Below, in pieces: positions 1 through 8,006 of a stretch of DNA of 39,818 bases. Numbering within the stretch: the first letter of the stretch is position 1; each line of letters starts with the position of its first letter. The notes under the pieces were generated by a model. That model saw only the letters and a program-made list of their open reading frames with translations. It searched no databases and had not been told where the DNA came from. Made by a program: the position numbers and the translations under genes. Source of the DNA: Anaerolineaceae bacterium (lineage in GTDB: Bacteria; Chloroflexota; Anaerolineae; Anaerolineales; Anaerolineaceae); assembly GCA_016936755.1 (NCBI GenBank), contig JAFGXF010000040.1, positions 1 through 39,818 of the forward strand, given 5' to 3'.

Positions 1-368
1 GCATTCAGCAGGAAGGGCTGCGCGATGGCAATGCCGATTGTGCTGAGCAGAACCAGGTTGTAATCAGCACCGGCCAGACCCCTCACCAGGCCAAAGACCC
101 CCATCAGGGCGGCCCCGATGCTGACCGTCAGGCGGAAACCCCATGTGTCGATGGCCCATGAGACCGGTAGTGAAAGCGGGATGAATGCCAGCATAAAGGT
201 CATTGCCAGCAGGCCAATCTGGAGTTCGCTGACCCCGTAGAACTCGGCGGCGATGCTGGTGATGGGTGCGTATGTGATCCACAGGATCTGGATGGTCAGG
301 TTGATGAACATAAAGACCGCCAGGATCACCCAGCGGTATGGATACAGTTTGAAGGATGCTTTGGTCAT
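1..368 (-). CDS. MFS transporter, FLVCR-like, N-terminal part (runs off the left edge)
   Basis: Translating the reverse strand from the ATG at 366-368 gives 122 residues with no stop before the window edge. They begin MTKASFKLYPYRWVILAVFM and hold about three to four hydrophobic membrane segments. The WITYAP, FYGVSE and PVSWAIDTWGFR segments, the last being the cytoplasmic loop between TM2 and TM3, resemble the FLVCR-like branch of the major facilitator superfamily. Eukaryotic members of that branch export heme or carry choline; the substrate of bacterial members is generally unknown. The gene is transcribed leftward and is divergent from the DUF2779 gene at 682. No strong ribosome binding site is visible; a purine stretch (GAGAGAGACTGAG) precedes the ATG. 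The substrate cannot be told from this fragment. Confidence 0.8.
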   Translation of the reverse strand, partial: MTKASFKLYPYRWVILAVFMFINLTIQILWITYAPITSIAAEFYGVSELQIGLLAMTFMLAFIPLSLPVSWAIDTWGFRLTVSIGAALMGVFGLVRGLAGADYNLVLLSTIGIAIAQPFLLN

Positions 369-681
369 TGCTCAGTCTCTCTCGGGCTCGTTTTCATCGC
401 TCTGTCACCTGGCGATGGGATTTTTATGCATCGAATATGCGTAAGGTCATTGGATCGTTCGCCGGCAGTAACGGTGTTGGTATTGCGTCATTCGATGATA
501 TCCGTGAATTTTACCAGTTGGAGCCCAAATTCACAGCCCTGCCCGGGGTATGGGTTTGTTGTGGAAAAAGGCGGTCTGCGTGATTCGTCCGCTCTGAGAT
601 GCGGTCGATCACTGGCGTTTGGCTGTCTGTCAGGCTTCTCCTTGATCCTGCATTTCTGTTATAGTTCAACCTGGTGAGTCG
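369..681. other. Intergenic region between divergent MFS and DUF2779 genes
   Basis: This 313-base spacer must hold both divergent promoters. The only promoter-like element I see is a TATAGT hexamer near 659-664, close to the rightward gene, without a convincing -35. Short open frames here have no recognisable protein similarity. No RNA gene, repeat or strong terminator is visible. Confidence 0.4.
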
Positions 682-2109
682 ATGAACGAGCCTTTCAACA
701 AAAACCTCACAAAATCGGAGTTTCTGCTGTACTGCGAAGCACCCCGCCACCTGTGGGCCCGGGTGAACAACCGCATGACCGTGCAAACCTCCGAATTCAC
801 CCGGCTGCTCGGCGAGCAGGGTTACCAGGTTGAATCCCTGGCCCGTGATTATCTGGAGCAGGTTGTATTGCCGCAGACTCCCGGCGCAAGGCTGAACTGG
901 CAGGCCACTTTTCAATCTGACTTCTTTGAGGCCAGGGCGGATGCGCTGGTTAATCAACCGGGATCAGAATCATACGATCTATATGAGATCAAAAGCAGTA
1001 CTGCCGTTGATCAAGCGGACCTGGTTGATGTCGCATTTCAGGTATTGATCCTGGATCAACATATCTGCATCGACCATTATTACCTTCTTCATTTAAAAAA
1101 GGAGTATTCACTGGTCGGGGAATTGAACCTGTCGGAAGTCTTCCTGGCTGAAGACATCACCCAGGCAGTACAGGTGCTATTGCCGGAAGTTCAGATGCTG
1201 CGCGTGAAAGCCAGGCAGGCAGCGCTTTCTGCGTCTCCCGGGCAGCTGGAGGGTTGTTATTCGCCCGCAGATTGCCCCTGCCCTGAAGTGTGCCATCCCG
1301 GGTTGCCGGGATTTTCCATTTTTGACGTCCCTCGATTGGGTGAGCAGAAGAAACAGCGATTGCTGGATGCCGGTATCCGGTCTGCGGGTGATATCCCGGA
1401 TGACTTTCCCCTGAATGAAAAACAACGCTGTGTGGTTCAGCTGGCAAAATCCGGTCAACCGCATCTGGATCAAAATGCGCTGCGGGCTGAGTTGGAGAAA
1501 TACCAGTATCCGCTGTATTTCTTGGACTATGAGACCTGCATATCCGCCATCCCGCTGTACCCGGGTTACCACCCCCAGCAGCAGGTTGTTTTTCAATACT
1601 CCCTGCATGGCATGCCCGCACTGTCAGGCGAGGTCAGCCACAGCGAGCACCTGTCGATCACATCCACAGACCCGGCATTGCCATTGCTGGAACAGCTTCG
1701 ATCGGATCTGGGAGCGGAGGGCTCCGTGCTGGTCTGGAACAAGGCTTTTGAAATGAGCCGCAATCGGGAAATGGCAGAACTGCATCCGCCGCATGCCGGT
1801 TTCCTTGAACAGCTCAACCAGCGTATCGAGGATTTGGGCGACGTGATCAGCCGGGGCATCTACCTGCATCCCGGATTCAAGGGCAGCTGGTCACTCAAGA
1901 ATGTCCTGCCGGCCATGCTGCCTGGCTTGTCGTATGATGGCATGCCCATTCAGCAGGGAGGCCAAGCCAGCCTGATCTGGTGGCAACTCCGCTTTGGTCA
2001 GGTCAATGACACTGACCGCGCAAGCCTGGTCGAAGCCATGCTGCGTTACTGTGAGTTGGATACCTGGGCGATGGTGGCGATCTTAAGGGAATTCTGGAAA
2101 CTGGTCTGA
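682..2109 (+). CDS. DUF2779 protein: Cas4/RecB-like nuclease fused to a DEDD exonuclease-like domain
   Basis: The 475-residue protein has two nuclease-like halves. Residues 1-205 carry a PD-(D/E)XK pattern, with an Asp in RADAL (D87) followed by YEIKSS (E102, K104). A lone Cys at 18 and a Cys cluster at 192, 198, 200 and 204 resemble the arrangement that holds an iron-sulfur cluster in Cas4/AddB-type nucleases. A helix-hairpin-helix-like stretch follows at about 212-245. The C-terminal half begins with FLDYET (D282, E284) and ends with YCELDTWAM, which fits the first and last motifs of a DEDD 3'-5' exonuclease; this half is the DUF2779 domain. A DNA or RNA processing role is inferred, since the family has no settled function. 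No Cas genes or helicase lie nearby. The gene is monocistronic and converges with the cupin gene. Confidence 0.85.
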   Translation: MNEPFNKNLTKSEFLLYCEAPRHLWARVNNRMTVQTSEFTRLLGEQGYQVESLARDYLEQVVLPQTPGARLNWQATFQSDFFEARADALVNQPGSESYDLYEIKSSTAVDQADLVDVAFQVLILDQHICIDHYYLLHLKKEYSLVGELNLSEVFLAEDITQAVQVLLPEVQMLRVKARQAALSASPGQLEGCYSPADCPCPEVCHPGLPGFSIFDVPRLGEQKKQRLLDAGIRSAGDIPDDFPLNEKQRCVVQLAKSGQPHLDQNALRAELEKYQYPLYFLDYETCISAIPLYPGYHPQQQVVFQYSLHGMPALSGEVSHSEHLSITSTDPALPLLEQLRSDLGAEGSVLVWNKAFEMSRNREMAELHPPHAGFLEQLNQRIEDLGDVISRGIYLHPGFKGSWSLKNVLPAMLPGLSYDGMPIQQGGQASLIWWQLRFGQVNDTDRASLVEAMLRYCELDTWAMVAILREFWKLV

Positions 2110-2119
2110 CCCACCGGTC
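2104..2119. terminator. Weak stem-loop between convergent genes
   Basis: CTGACC and GGTCAG form a 6-bp stem with a 4-base loop. It starts within the last codons of the DUF2779 gene and lies in the 13-base gap before the stop of the leftward cupin gene. There is no long T-run on either side, so it is at best a weak bidirectional terminator. Confidence 0.25.
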
Positions 2120-2122
2120 AGT

Positions 2123-2551
2123 TCATTCGGTAAAACCGAAGCGATTGGCTATGCATTGGATGCCCTCGCGCTGACTGACATCCAGCGCATAGATCTCGGT
2201 GTTATCCGGTCCCGTGTCATCGTTCTCGACCAGCAACACAGATGCATCCCGGCTGAGCAGGATGGTATGCCAGGCGTTTTGGCGTATGTTATATGCCTTG
2301 CCGGTTTCCATTTCGTAGGGGGTCAGTTCTGTTGCCCGGGCGGCGTTGCCTCCCAGGATCAGCACACCCCTCCCTTTGAGCAGTATAAAAATCTCATCTG
2401 TTTTGGAATGACGCTCCATATCCGACAGCCGGCTGGGGTGGATGCTGTCCAGGTAGTTTAACTTCGCCACGCGCCATCCAGCGAATGAAACCAGCGGCTG
2501 GTAACCTTCCCCCTGGTGATCGTGGATCTGGATCAATTCGTTATTCGCCAT
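2123..2551 (-). CDS. Small cupin-domain protein
   Basis: I chose the ATG at 2551 (MANNELIQ, 142 residues) rather than an upstream in-frame codon at 2575, because GAGG lies 8 bases before it and it sits two bases after the stop of the GH94 gene, a spacing that suggests translational coupling. The single domain has the cupin beta-barrel pattern: HSKTDEIFILLKG (motif 1, with only one clear His and a Glu) and an ...AWHTI... motif 2 His. It may bind a metal or a sugar. It is the last gene of the oligosaccharide operon, so a role as a sugar-binding or isomerising accessory protein is possible, but no function can be assigned. No signal peptide, so cytoplasmic. Confidence 0.75.
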   Translation of the reverse strand: MANNELIQIHDHQGEGYQPLVSFAGWRVAKLNYLDSIHPSRLSDMERHSKTDEIFILLKGRGVLILGGNAARATELTPYEMETGKAYNIRQNAWHTILLSRDASVLLVENDDTGPDNTEIYALDVSQREGIQCIANRFGFTE

Positions 2552-2553
2552 GT

Positions 2554-4959
2554 TTATTTCCTCACTCCCAGCCACACTTCCACCAGCTGTTCATCATCAT
2601 CCAGACCGGCTGGTATGAGATTGCCGGTGATTTCCTTCCCATTCAATATGGTTCTGACGACCCCGCTGTTGACATGTTCCGGATTGTGGACGGTGATCCG
2701 GTAGGTCTTGCCCCTGAATTTTCGGATGGCCGAGAAGCTATCCCAGTCAGATGGGATGCAGGGATTCAGCACCAGGCCGTCGATGGTGGGTTTGATGCCC
2801 AGGATGTATTGGGTGGCGCTGAAATATGACCAGGCTGCCGCGCCTGTCAACCAGGATGTACGCGAGTTCCCCGGTCGGGGGGTGAAGCTGGCGTAAGTGG
2901 TTTGAGATTGGACATAGGGTTCACACTGGCGCAGTTCAGCGCGGGTATTGTAAGCCGCCGGCATGCTGGCGCGCAGGTATTGGTAGGCCCGGTCGCCGTT
3001 TCCTGCCAGGCATTCTGCCATTACCCCCCAGCCCTGGGTATGATTGAATATGCCGGCGTTCTCTTTAATGCCCGGGTTGAAAACCACGGCCCGCATCACA
3101 TCAATCGATGCTTTTACGAAGGGCGGGGCTGTCAGCATCAGGCCATGGGGGGTGGCCAGCTTCTCTTTGACCGCCTCAAGGCACTGCTTCTCCTGCTGCG
3201 GTGTTGCCGATCCGCTGATCACCGACCAAAGCTGTGTGTTCAGATAGATGCTGCCTTCACTGGCCTGCTTAGTGCCATAAACGGTGCCGTCTTCGGCGAT
3301 GGCCCAGATGAACCAGCTGCCGTCCCAGGTATGTTTCTGGATGACAGCATCCAGAATCGCCTGCTGCTCGATTGCCCAGCCGGCTTCGTCGTGCTTCCCG
3401 AGACGGGTGGCGATTTCGGCATAGACACCCAGGCCGAAGCGCACTTGAAATGCCACGAAGACGCTCTCACCGTAATAACCGAGCTTGAGGCAGTCGTTCC
3501 AGTCAGCCAACAGGCCGCAGGGCAGGCCGTTCTTCCCTGTGCGCTCCAGGTTGAATTCGAGTGCGCGGCGCAGGTGGGAAAGAACGCTGGCTTCCCCCCG
3601 GTCTGCATAGGGCAGCACTTTATGGTAGAAATCCAGGTCGCCGCTTTCGGCCACATACGCCGGAATGGCATTGAAGAACCACAGGCAGTCATCCGAACGG
3701 TATTCTTCAGGGGCGGGAGCCGGGGTTTGACCTGGTTTGTGGTCGAACGGCTGCACGATCGGCAGTGCGCCGCCGCTGGACACCTGACCGGTCAGCATCA
3801 ACTCCAGGCGCTTTCGGGCCTCTTCGGGTATGGCGGCCACCACGCCTAAAACGTCCTGGACTGAATCGCGAAAGCCAAGTCCATCCCGTTCGCCGTTATA
3901 GACCAGGCTGGCGGAGCGCGACCAGGCAAACGAGATCAAACTGTTGTACAAACCCCACACATTGATGGTGTGGTTGAAATCCTCATCCGGGGTGTTGACT
4001 GTCAGGCTTTCCAGTCTGGCATGCCAGTGGGCTTTCAAACGGGCCAGCTCTTCATCGCAGCGTTGGGGGCTGCTGAATTCCTTGAAGGTCTTTATTCCAA
4101 CCGTGCGTGCATCACCGATCCCCAGCAGAATGATCAGTTCGCGTGTTTCCGCGGGCTCGAGCGTCAGGTCAGATTGCAGACTGCCGCAGGCATTATCCCC
4201 ATATGCCTTACTGCCGGTGCAGTTGCCCTGCAGGACCGCCTGTGGCTGGTGGTAGCCACCATAGGTGCCAAGGAAGGCTGCGCGGCTGGTATCGAAACCG
4301 GAGATGGATGCGCCCGATAATCCCATCCAGGCATGGCGGGCAATGTCATGCAGGTAGAAACCGCCATCTGCGCGGGTCAGATTATCCTGGATCGCGATGC
4401 GCAGCAAGTGGTCGGGGGTCATTTCGCCGCGGACAATGAACAGGGAATACTGCAGGTTAACCTGATCCTGGTGCGTATCCCACTGGTTGGTGAATTCGCA
4501 GAAGCTGAAGACCGAGATCTGCCGCGGCCGGTCGCTGGTATTGGTCAGTTTAAGGCGCCAGTATTCAAAAGTCTGCCTGAGTGGTACAAAATAAGTCGTT
4601 TCACTGGTGATGCCGCTGTACTGTGAGGTCAGGATGGTGTAGGCGGTGCCGTGGCGGCAGGTGCTGGAATATTGATCCAGCGGTTTTCCGACCGGCTGCC
4701 AGGAAGCCGACCAGTGATCGCCACTCTCGCGGTCACGCAGGTAGAAATAGCGCCCGGGTTGGTCCATCGGGATGCTGTTGAAGCGCAAGCGCAGGAAGCG
4801 CCCCCTGGCGCCACTTCTGAAGAAACCATAGCCCCCCGCATTATTGGTGATGATGGCCCCGTATTCCGTCGAACCGAGATAATTGCTCCACGACTGGGGT
4901 GTATCCGGTCGGGTGATCACATATTCTTTTTGTTTGTCATCGAAATAACCGTATTGCAT
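2554..4959 (-). CDS. GH94 disaccharide phosphorylase, specificity uncertain
   Basis: The 801-residue protein is a full-length GH94 inverting phosphorylase, which splits a beta-glycosidic bond with phosphate to give a sugar 1-phosphate. An N-terminal beta-sandwich (about 1-270) precedes the (alpha/alpha)6 barrel. GFRDSVQD is a substrate-binding motif, and ADWNDCL at 485-491 carries the catalytic acid (D489). The later loop reads NPGIKENAGIFNH, which differs from the TYPPGYKEN form seen in cellobiose phosphorylases and in the second GH94 here. Length and N-terminus resemble chitobiose phosphorylase, and the late loop recalls cellobionic-acid-type members, so cellobiose should not be assumed. 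Cytoplasmic. The ATG follows AGGTGA; the gene lies 21 bases after the GH1 gene and runs directly into the cupin gene. Confidence 0.88.
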   Translation of the reverse strand: MQYGYFDDKQKEYVITRPDTPQSWSNYLGSTEYGAIITNNAGGYGFFRSGARGRFLRLRFNSIPMDQPGRYFYLRDRESGDHWSASWQPVGKPLDQYSSTCRHGTAYTILTSQYSGITSETTYFVPLRQTFEYWRLKLTNTSDRPRQISVFSFCEFTNQWDTHQDQVNLQYSLFIVRGEMTPDHLLRIAIQDNLTRADGGFYLHDIARHAWMGLSGASISGFDTSRAAFLGTYGGYHQPQAVLQGNCTGSKAYGDNACGSLQSDLTLEPAETRELIILLGIGDARTVGIKTFKEFSSPQRCDEELARLKAHWHARLESLTVNTPDEDFNHTINVWGLYNSLISFAWSRSASLVYNGERDGLGFRDSVQDVLGVVAAIPEEARKRLELMLTGQVSSGGALPIVQPFDHKPGQTPAPAPEEYRSDDCLWFFNAIPAYVAESGDLDFYHKVLPYADRGEASVLSHLRRALEFNLERTGKNGLPCGLLADWNDCLKLGYYGESVFVAFQVRFGLGVYAEIATRLGKHDEAGWAIEQQAILDAVIQKHTWDGSWFIWAIAEDGTVYGTKQASEGSIYLNTQLWSVISGSATPQQEKQCLEAVKEKLATPHGLMLTAPPFVKASIDVMRAVVFNPGIKENAGIFNHTQGWGVMAECLAGNGDRAYQYLRASMPAAYNTRAELRQCEPYVQSQTTYASFTPRPGNSRTSWLTGAAAWSYFSATQYILGIKPTIDGLVLNPCIPSDWDSFSAIRKFRGKTYRITVHNPEHVNSGVVRTILNGKEITGNLIPAGLDDDEQLVEVWLGVRK

Positions 4960-4980
4960 GGGTCACCTGGCAATCATGCG

Positions 4981-6360
4981 TTATCCTGCCGCCTTCATTT
5001 CCAGTCCGTTCTTGCGGGCAACCTGCCCATACCAGAAGGCACTATCCTTGGGGTGGCGTTTTTGGGTTTTATAATCCACATAGATGAGACCGAATCTTTG
5101 CGCATAGCCGAATGCCCATTCGAAGTTGTCCATCAACGACCACACGTAGTAGCCGGTGACCGGCACGCCAGCCCGGATGGCCTGACCGACAGCCTCAATG
5201 TGAGACTGCAGATAGGCAATGCGCCGGATGTCTGACACCCTGCCGCTCGCATCTGGCGCGTCTGAGTAGCTTGCGCCGTTCTCGGTAATGATGATCTCGG
5301 GTGGCTTATAGGCGAAGTATGCGCGGCAGATCGTTTCGTAGAGACCAAAGGGGAATATCTCCCAGCCCATTTCGGTATGCGTTTCAGCCGGGTTGGCCAG
5401 GGTGCTGATGTTGTTGGGGAAGTTGCCAGCGGGTTTGACGGTATCGATCACACTGCGGGTATAGTAATTGAGGGCCAGGAAATCGGTCGGTACTGCGATC
5501 TGCTGCATATCCCCGGCCAGGATGAATTTCGGTTCGATGGTTTCGAGAGCACCAGCTTTAACATAATCCTGCAGCATGTCGAGCGGGTAATGCCGGCCGT
5601 AAAGCGGGTCCAGGAACCAGCGATTGAACTCCCCATCCGCATGGCGGGCGGCGTCGAGGTTTTCCACGGAGCGGGTGGCAGGGTAGAAGGGGCCTTCGTT
5701 CAGGGTGATGCCGACCCGCCCATCGGGGCAGGCGGCTCGAACGACCGGAACGGCCAGGCCGTGTGCCAGAAGAAGATGATGTGCTGCCAGCAGGGCCTTG
5801 CCAAGGTCCTGGATACCCGGGGCGTGGCGTCCATACGCATAACCCAGAAAACTGGGGCAGAATGGCTCATTGATCGTGATCCAATCCTTCACCCGGTCGC
5901 CGAAGGCCCTGACCGCCACCTGGCAGAATTCCGCGAAGGCGAAGGACGTCTCGCGGTTCAGCCAGCCATCCGGCAAGGCTGCCGGCAGGTCCCAATGATA
6001 AAGGGTGACGATGGGATGTATTTCCACTTTTAACAGTTCATCGATCAGGCGGTTGTAAAAATCGATGCCGGCCGGGTTGACCTTGCCGCGGCCGTCGGGT
6101 ATGATGCGCGGCCAGGCCAGTGAAAAACGGTAGGCTGTGTAACCCAGTTCTTTCATCAGGGCTACATCCTCTTTCCAGCGATGATAGTGATCATCAGTCA
6201 CATCGCCGTTATCGGCGTTTGCCACTTTCCCAGGCGTCCGTGCAAAGACATCCCATATGGAATCCTTGCGGCCATCTTCATGGGCGGCGCCTTCGATCTG
6301 GTAGGCTGCTGTGGCGGTTCCCCAGGCGAAATTTTCAGGGAATTTCATGAATTCAGTCAT
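4981..6360 (-). CDS. bglA: GH1 beta-glucosidase
   Basis: The 459-residue protein matches GH1 retaining beta-glucosidases in length and motifs. FAWGTATAAYQIEGA near the N-terminus is the family signature. TINEP (162-166) carries the acid/base Glu165 and IITENG carries the nucleophile Glu360. The NFEWAFGY segment near the C-terminus holds the glucose-binding Glu and Trp. There is no signal peptide, so it hydrolyses imported cellobiose, short cello-oligosaccharides or related beta-glucosides in the cytoplasm. The ATG at 6360 is preceded by GAGG at good spacing; an internal Met at residue 5 is less likely. It sits 39 bases after xylB. Its presence beside two phosphorylases gives the cell both hydrolytic and phosphorolytic routes. 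GH1 enzymes often accept galactosides or fucosides as well. Confidence 0.95.
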   Translation of the reverse strand: MTEFMKFPENFAWGTATAAYQIEGAAHEDGRKDSIWDVFARTPGKVANADNGDVTDDHYHRWKEDVALMKELGYTAYRFSLAWPRIIPDGRGKVNPAGIDFYNRLIDELLKVEIHPIVTLYHWDLPAALPDGWLNRETSFAFAEFCQVAVRAFGDRVKDWITINEPFCPSFLGYAYGRHAPGIQDLGKALLAAHHLLLAHGLAVPVVRAACPDGRVGITLNEGPFYPATRSVENLDAARHADGEFNRWFLDPLYGRHYPLDMLQDYVKAGALETIEPKFILAGDMQQIAVPTDFLALNYYTRSVIDTVKPAGNFPNNISTLANPAETHTEMGWEIFPFGLYETICRAYFAYKPPEIIITENGASYSDAPDASGRVSDIRRIAYLQSHIEAVGQAIRAGVPVTGYYVWSLMDNFEWAFGYAQRFGLIYVDYKTQKRHPKDSAFWYGQVARKNGLEMKAAG

Positions 6361-6399
6361 GGTACCTCATTGTTTTTTCATCAGGACACATGGCGTCTG

Positions 6400-7896
6400 T
6401 CAGATCATCTTTGGATATAAATGCTTCAATGCGGGATACAGTTCCTGGTAGACATTGTAGGATCTCTGATAGACTGGCACATCCCGGGCCAGGGGTGTCG
6501 TCCGACCGGTGATCTGGATGGTCTCACGGCAGGCCGTGTGCACGTCCGGCCAGGTGCCGGTGCCAACCCCGGCCAGCAGCGCTGCGCCGAAGGCGGCACC
6601 CTCGGTCGTATTCACCGTCACCAGCTCGCTGTCGAGCACCGAAGCCAGAATCTGGCGCCAGAGTGGGCTCTTTGTTCCCCCACCGGAGGCGCGCACCTGT
6701 TGGACGTCTTTCAACCCCGAATCCCGGATCAGTGTGAATATATCCTTTAATCCGAACGATACGCCTTCCATGACGGCACGGGTCATATGCGCCCGGTTGT
6801 GACGGATGGTCAGGCCGATGAAACCTGCCCGGGCTTGCGGATCGGGGTGGGGCGTTCGTTCACCGCTCAGGTATGGCAGGAACTGCAAACCCTCACTGCC
6901 GGCCGGAATTTCCTGTGCCTCGTTGGTTAATTCATCAAAGCTGCTCCCCACTGCCAGTGTATCGCGGTACCATTGCAGGCTGCCGGCAGCCGAGAGCATC
7001 ACGCCCATAAAATGCCAGGCGCCCGGAACGGCATGACAAAATGCATGCAGCCGGCCTTCCGGTTCGATCAATGCGCTGGGAGTGGTGGCAAAAACGACCC
7101 CGCTGGTGCCAACGGTCAGACCGACAATACCGGGTTCAACCGCGCCCACACCCACTGCCTGGGCGGCCTGGTCGCCGCCACCAGCAGCGACGGGCGTCCC
7201 GGCAGCCAGCCCGGTGGAGGCTGCTGCTGATTTGGAGATGACTCCGGTGAAATCACTCCCTTCATATGTGGGCGGCAGCCACTCGGATTTGATCTGTAAA
7301 GCGTCAAGTATCTCGCTTGACCAGTTGCGCTGTTTTAGATCGAAAAGGACGGTTCCGGATCCATCCGCCTTGTCCATGCCATACTCGCCGGTCAGACAAA
7401 AACGCACATAATCCTTGGGCAGCAGGATGTGGCGCACCCTCGCATATACATCCGGTTCGTTTTCTGCGACCCACAGGATCTTGGGGGCGGTGAAACCGGT
7501 CAATGCGACGTTTCCGCTGATTTGGATGAACTTCTCACGACCGATCCGCTTGTGGATCAAATCACACTGCGCCTGTGTGCGCTGGTCATTCCACAGGATC
7601 GCCGGGCGCAGGACCTGACCACTTTCATCCAGTAAAACGAGCCCGTGCATCTGTCCGGTCAAACCGATCGCACGGATATTTTCAGGTGTCGCCCCGGATT
7701 TTTGGATGACCGTCTGGATGGATTTTTTTGTACCGTTCCACCAGAGATCCGGATGCTGTTCACTCCATAACGGATGGGGTGTTTCGAAAGGGTATTCGGT
7801 CGACGCAACCGCGATCACCTTGCCAGTCTTGTCGATCAGTAAAGCTTTGGTTGCAGTGGTGGATACATCGAGACCGAGATAGTAATCGCCAGCCAT
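6400..7896 (-). CDS. xylB: Xylulokinase
   Basis: The 498-residue protein is an FGGY-family kinase that phosphorylates D-xylulose to D-xylulose 5-phosphate with ATP, the entry to the pentose phosphate pathway. The N-terminal ATPase fold begins LGLDVSTTATKALL. GLTGQMHG (79-85) and ILWNDQRT (100-107) are typical of xylulokinases. GGGDQAAQAVG carries the catalytic base Asp242, and GTSGVV and GGGTKSPLWRQ belong to the nucleotide-binding half. Length and motifs match XylB rather than glycerol or gluconate kinase. The start is supported by GGGAG 6-7 bases upstream. Xylose isomerase lies two genes upstream in the same operon, with a GH3 gene between them, so xylose released by that enzyme can be channelled directly. 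Confidence 0.95.
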   Translation of the reverse strand: MAGDYYLGLDVSTTATKALLIDKTGKVIAVASTEYPFETPHPLWSEQHPDLWWNGTKKSIQTVIQKSGATPENIRAIGLTGQMHGLVLLDESGQVLRPAILWNDQRTQAQCDLIHKRIGREKFIQISGNVALTGFTAPKILWVAENEPDVYARVRHILLPKDYVRFCLTGEYGMDKADGSGTVLFDLKQRNWSSEILDALQIKSEWLPPTYEGSDFTGVISKSAAASTGLAAGTPVAAGGGDQAAQAVGVGAVEPGIVGLTVGTSGVVFATTPSALIEPEGRLHAFCHAVPGAWHFMGVMLSAAGSLQWYRDTLAVGSSFDELTNEAQEIPAGSEGLQFLPYLSGERTPHPDPQARAGFIGLTIRHNRAHMTRAVMEGVSFGLKDIFTLIRDSGLKDVQQVRASGGGTKSPLWRQILASVLDSELVTVNTTEGAAFGAALLAGVGTGTWPDVHTACRETIQITGRTTPLARDVPVYQRSYNVYQELYPALKHLYPKMI

Positions 7897-8006
7897 ATCA
7901 TCTCCCTTTGGAATTCTCTACGGATATGCTCTTTTCCGCACGGAGCGGATCGAAATCAGGTGGGTTGATCGCCAGCGGGTTTCCCGTATGGATCAAACCG
8001 CATGCG

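Noticed and set aside
2902-3849. Long rightward open frame of 315 codons
   Set aside because: It is antisense to the GH94 gene, mirrors its codon pattern and shows no protein motifs.
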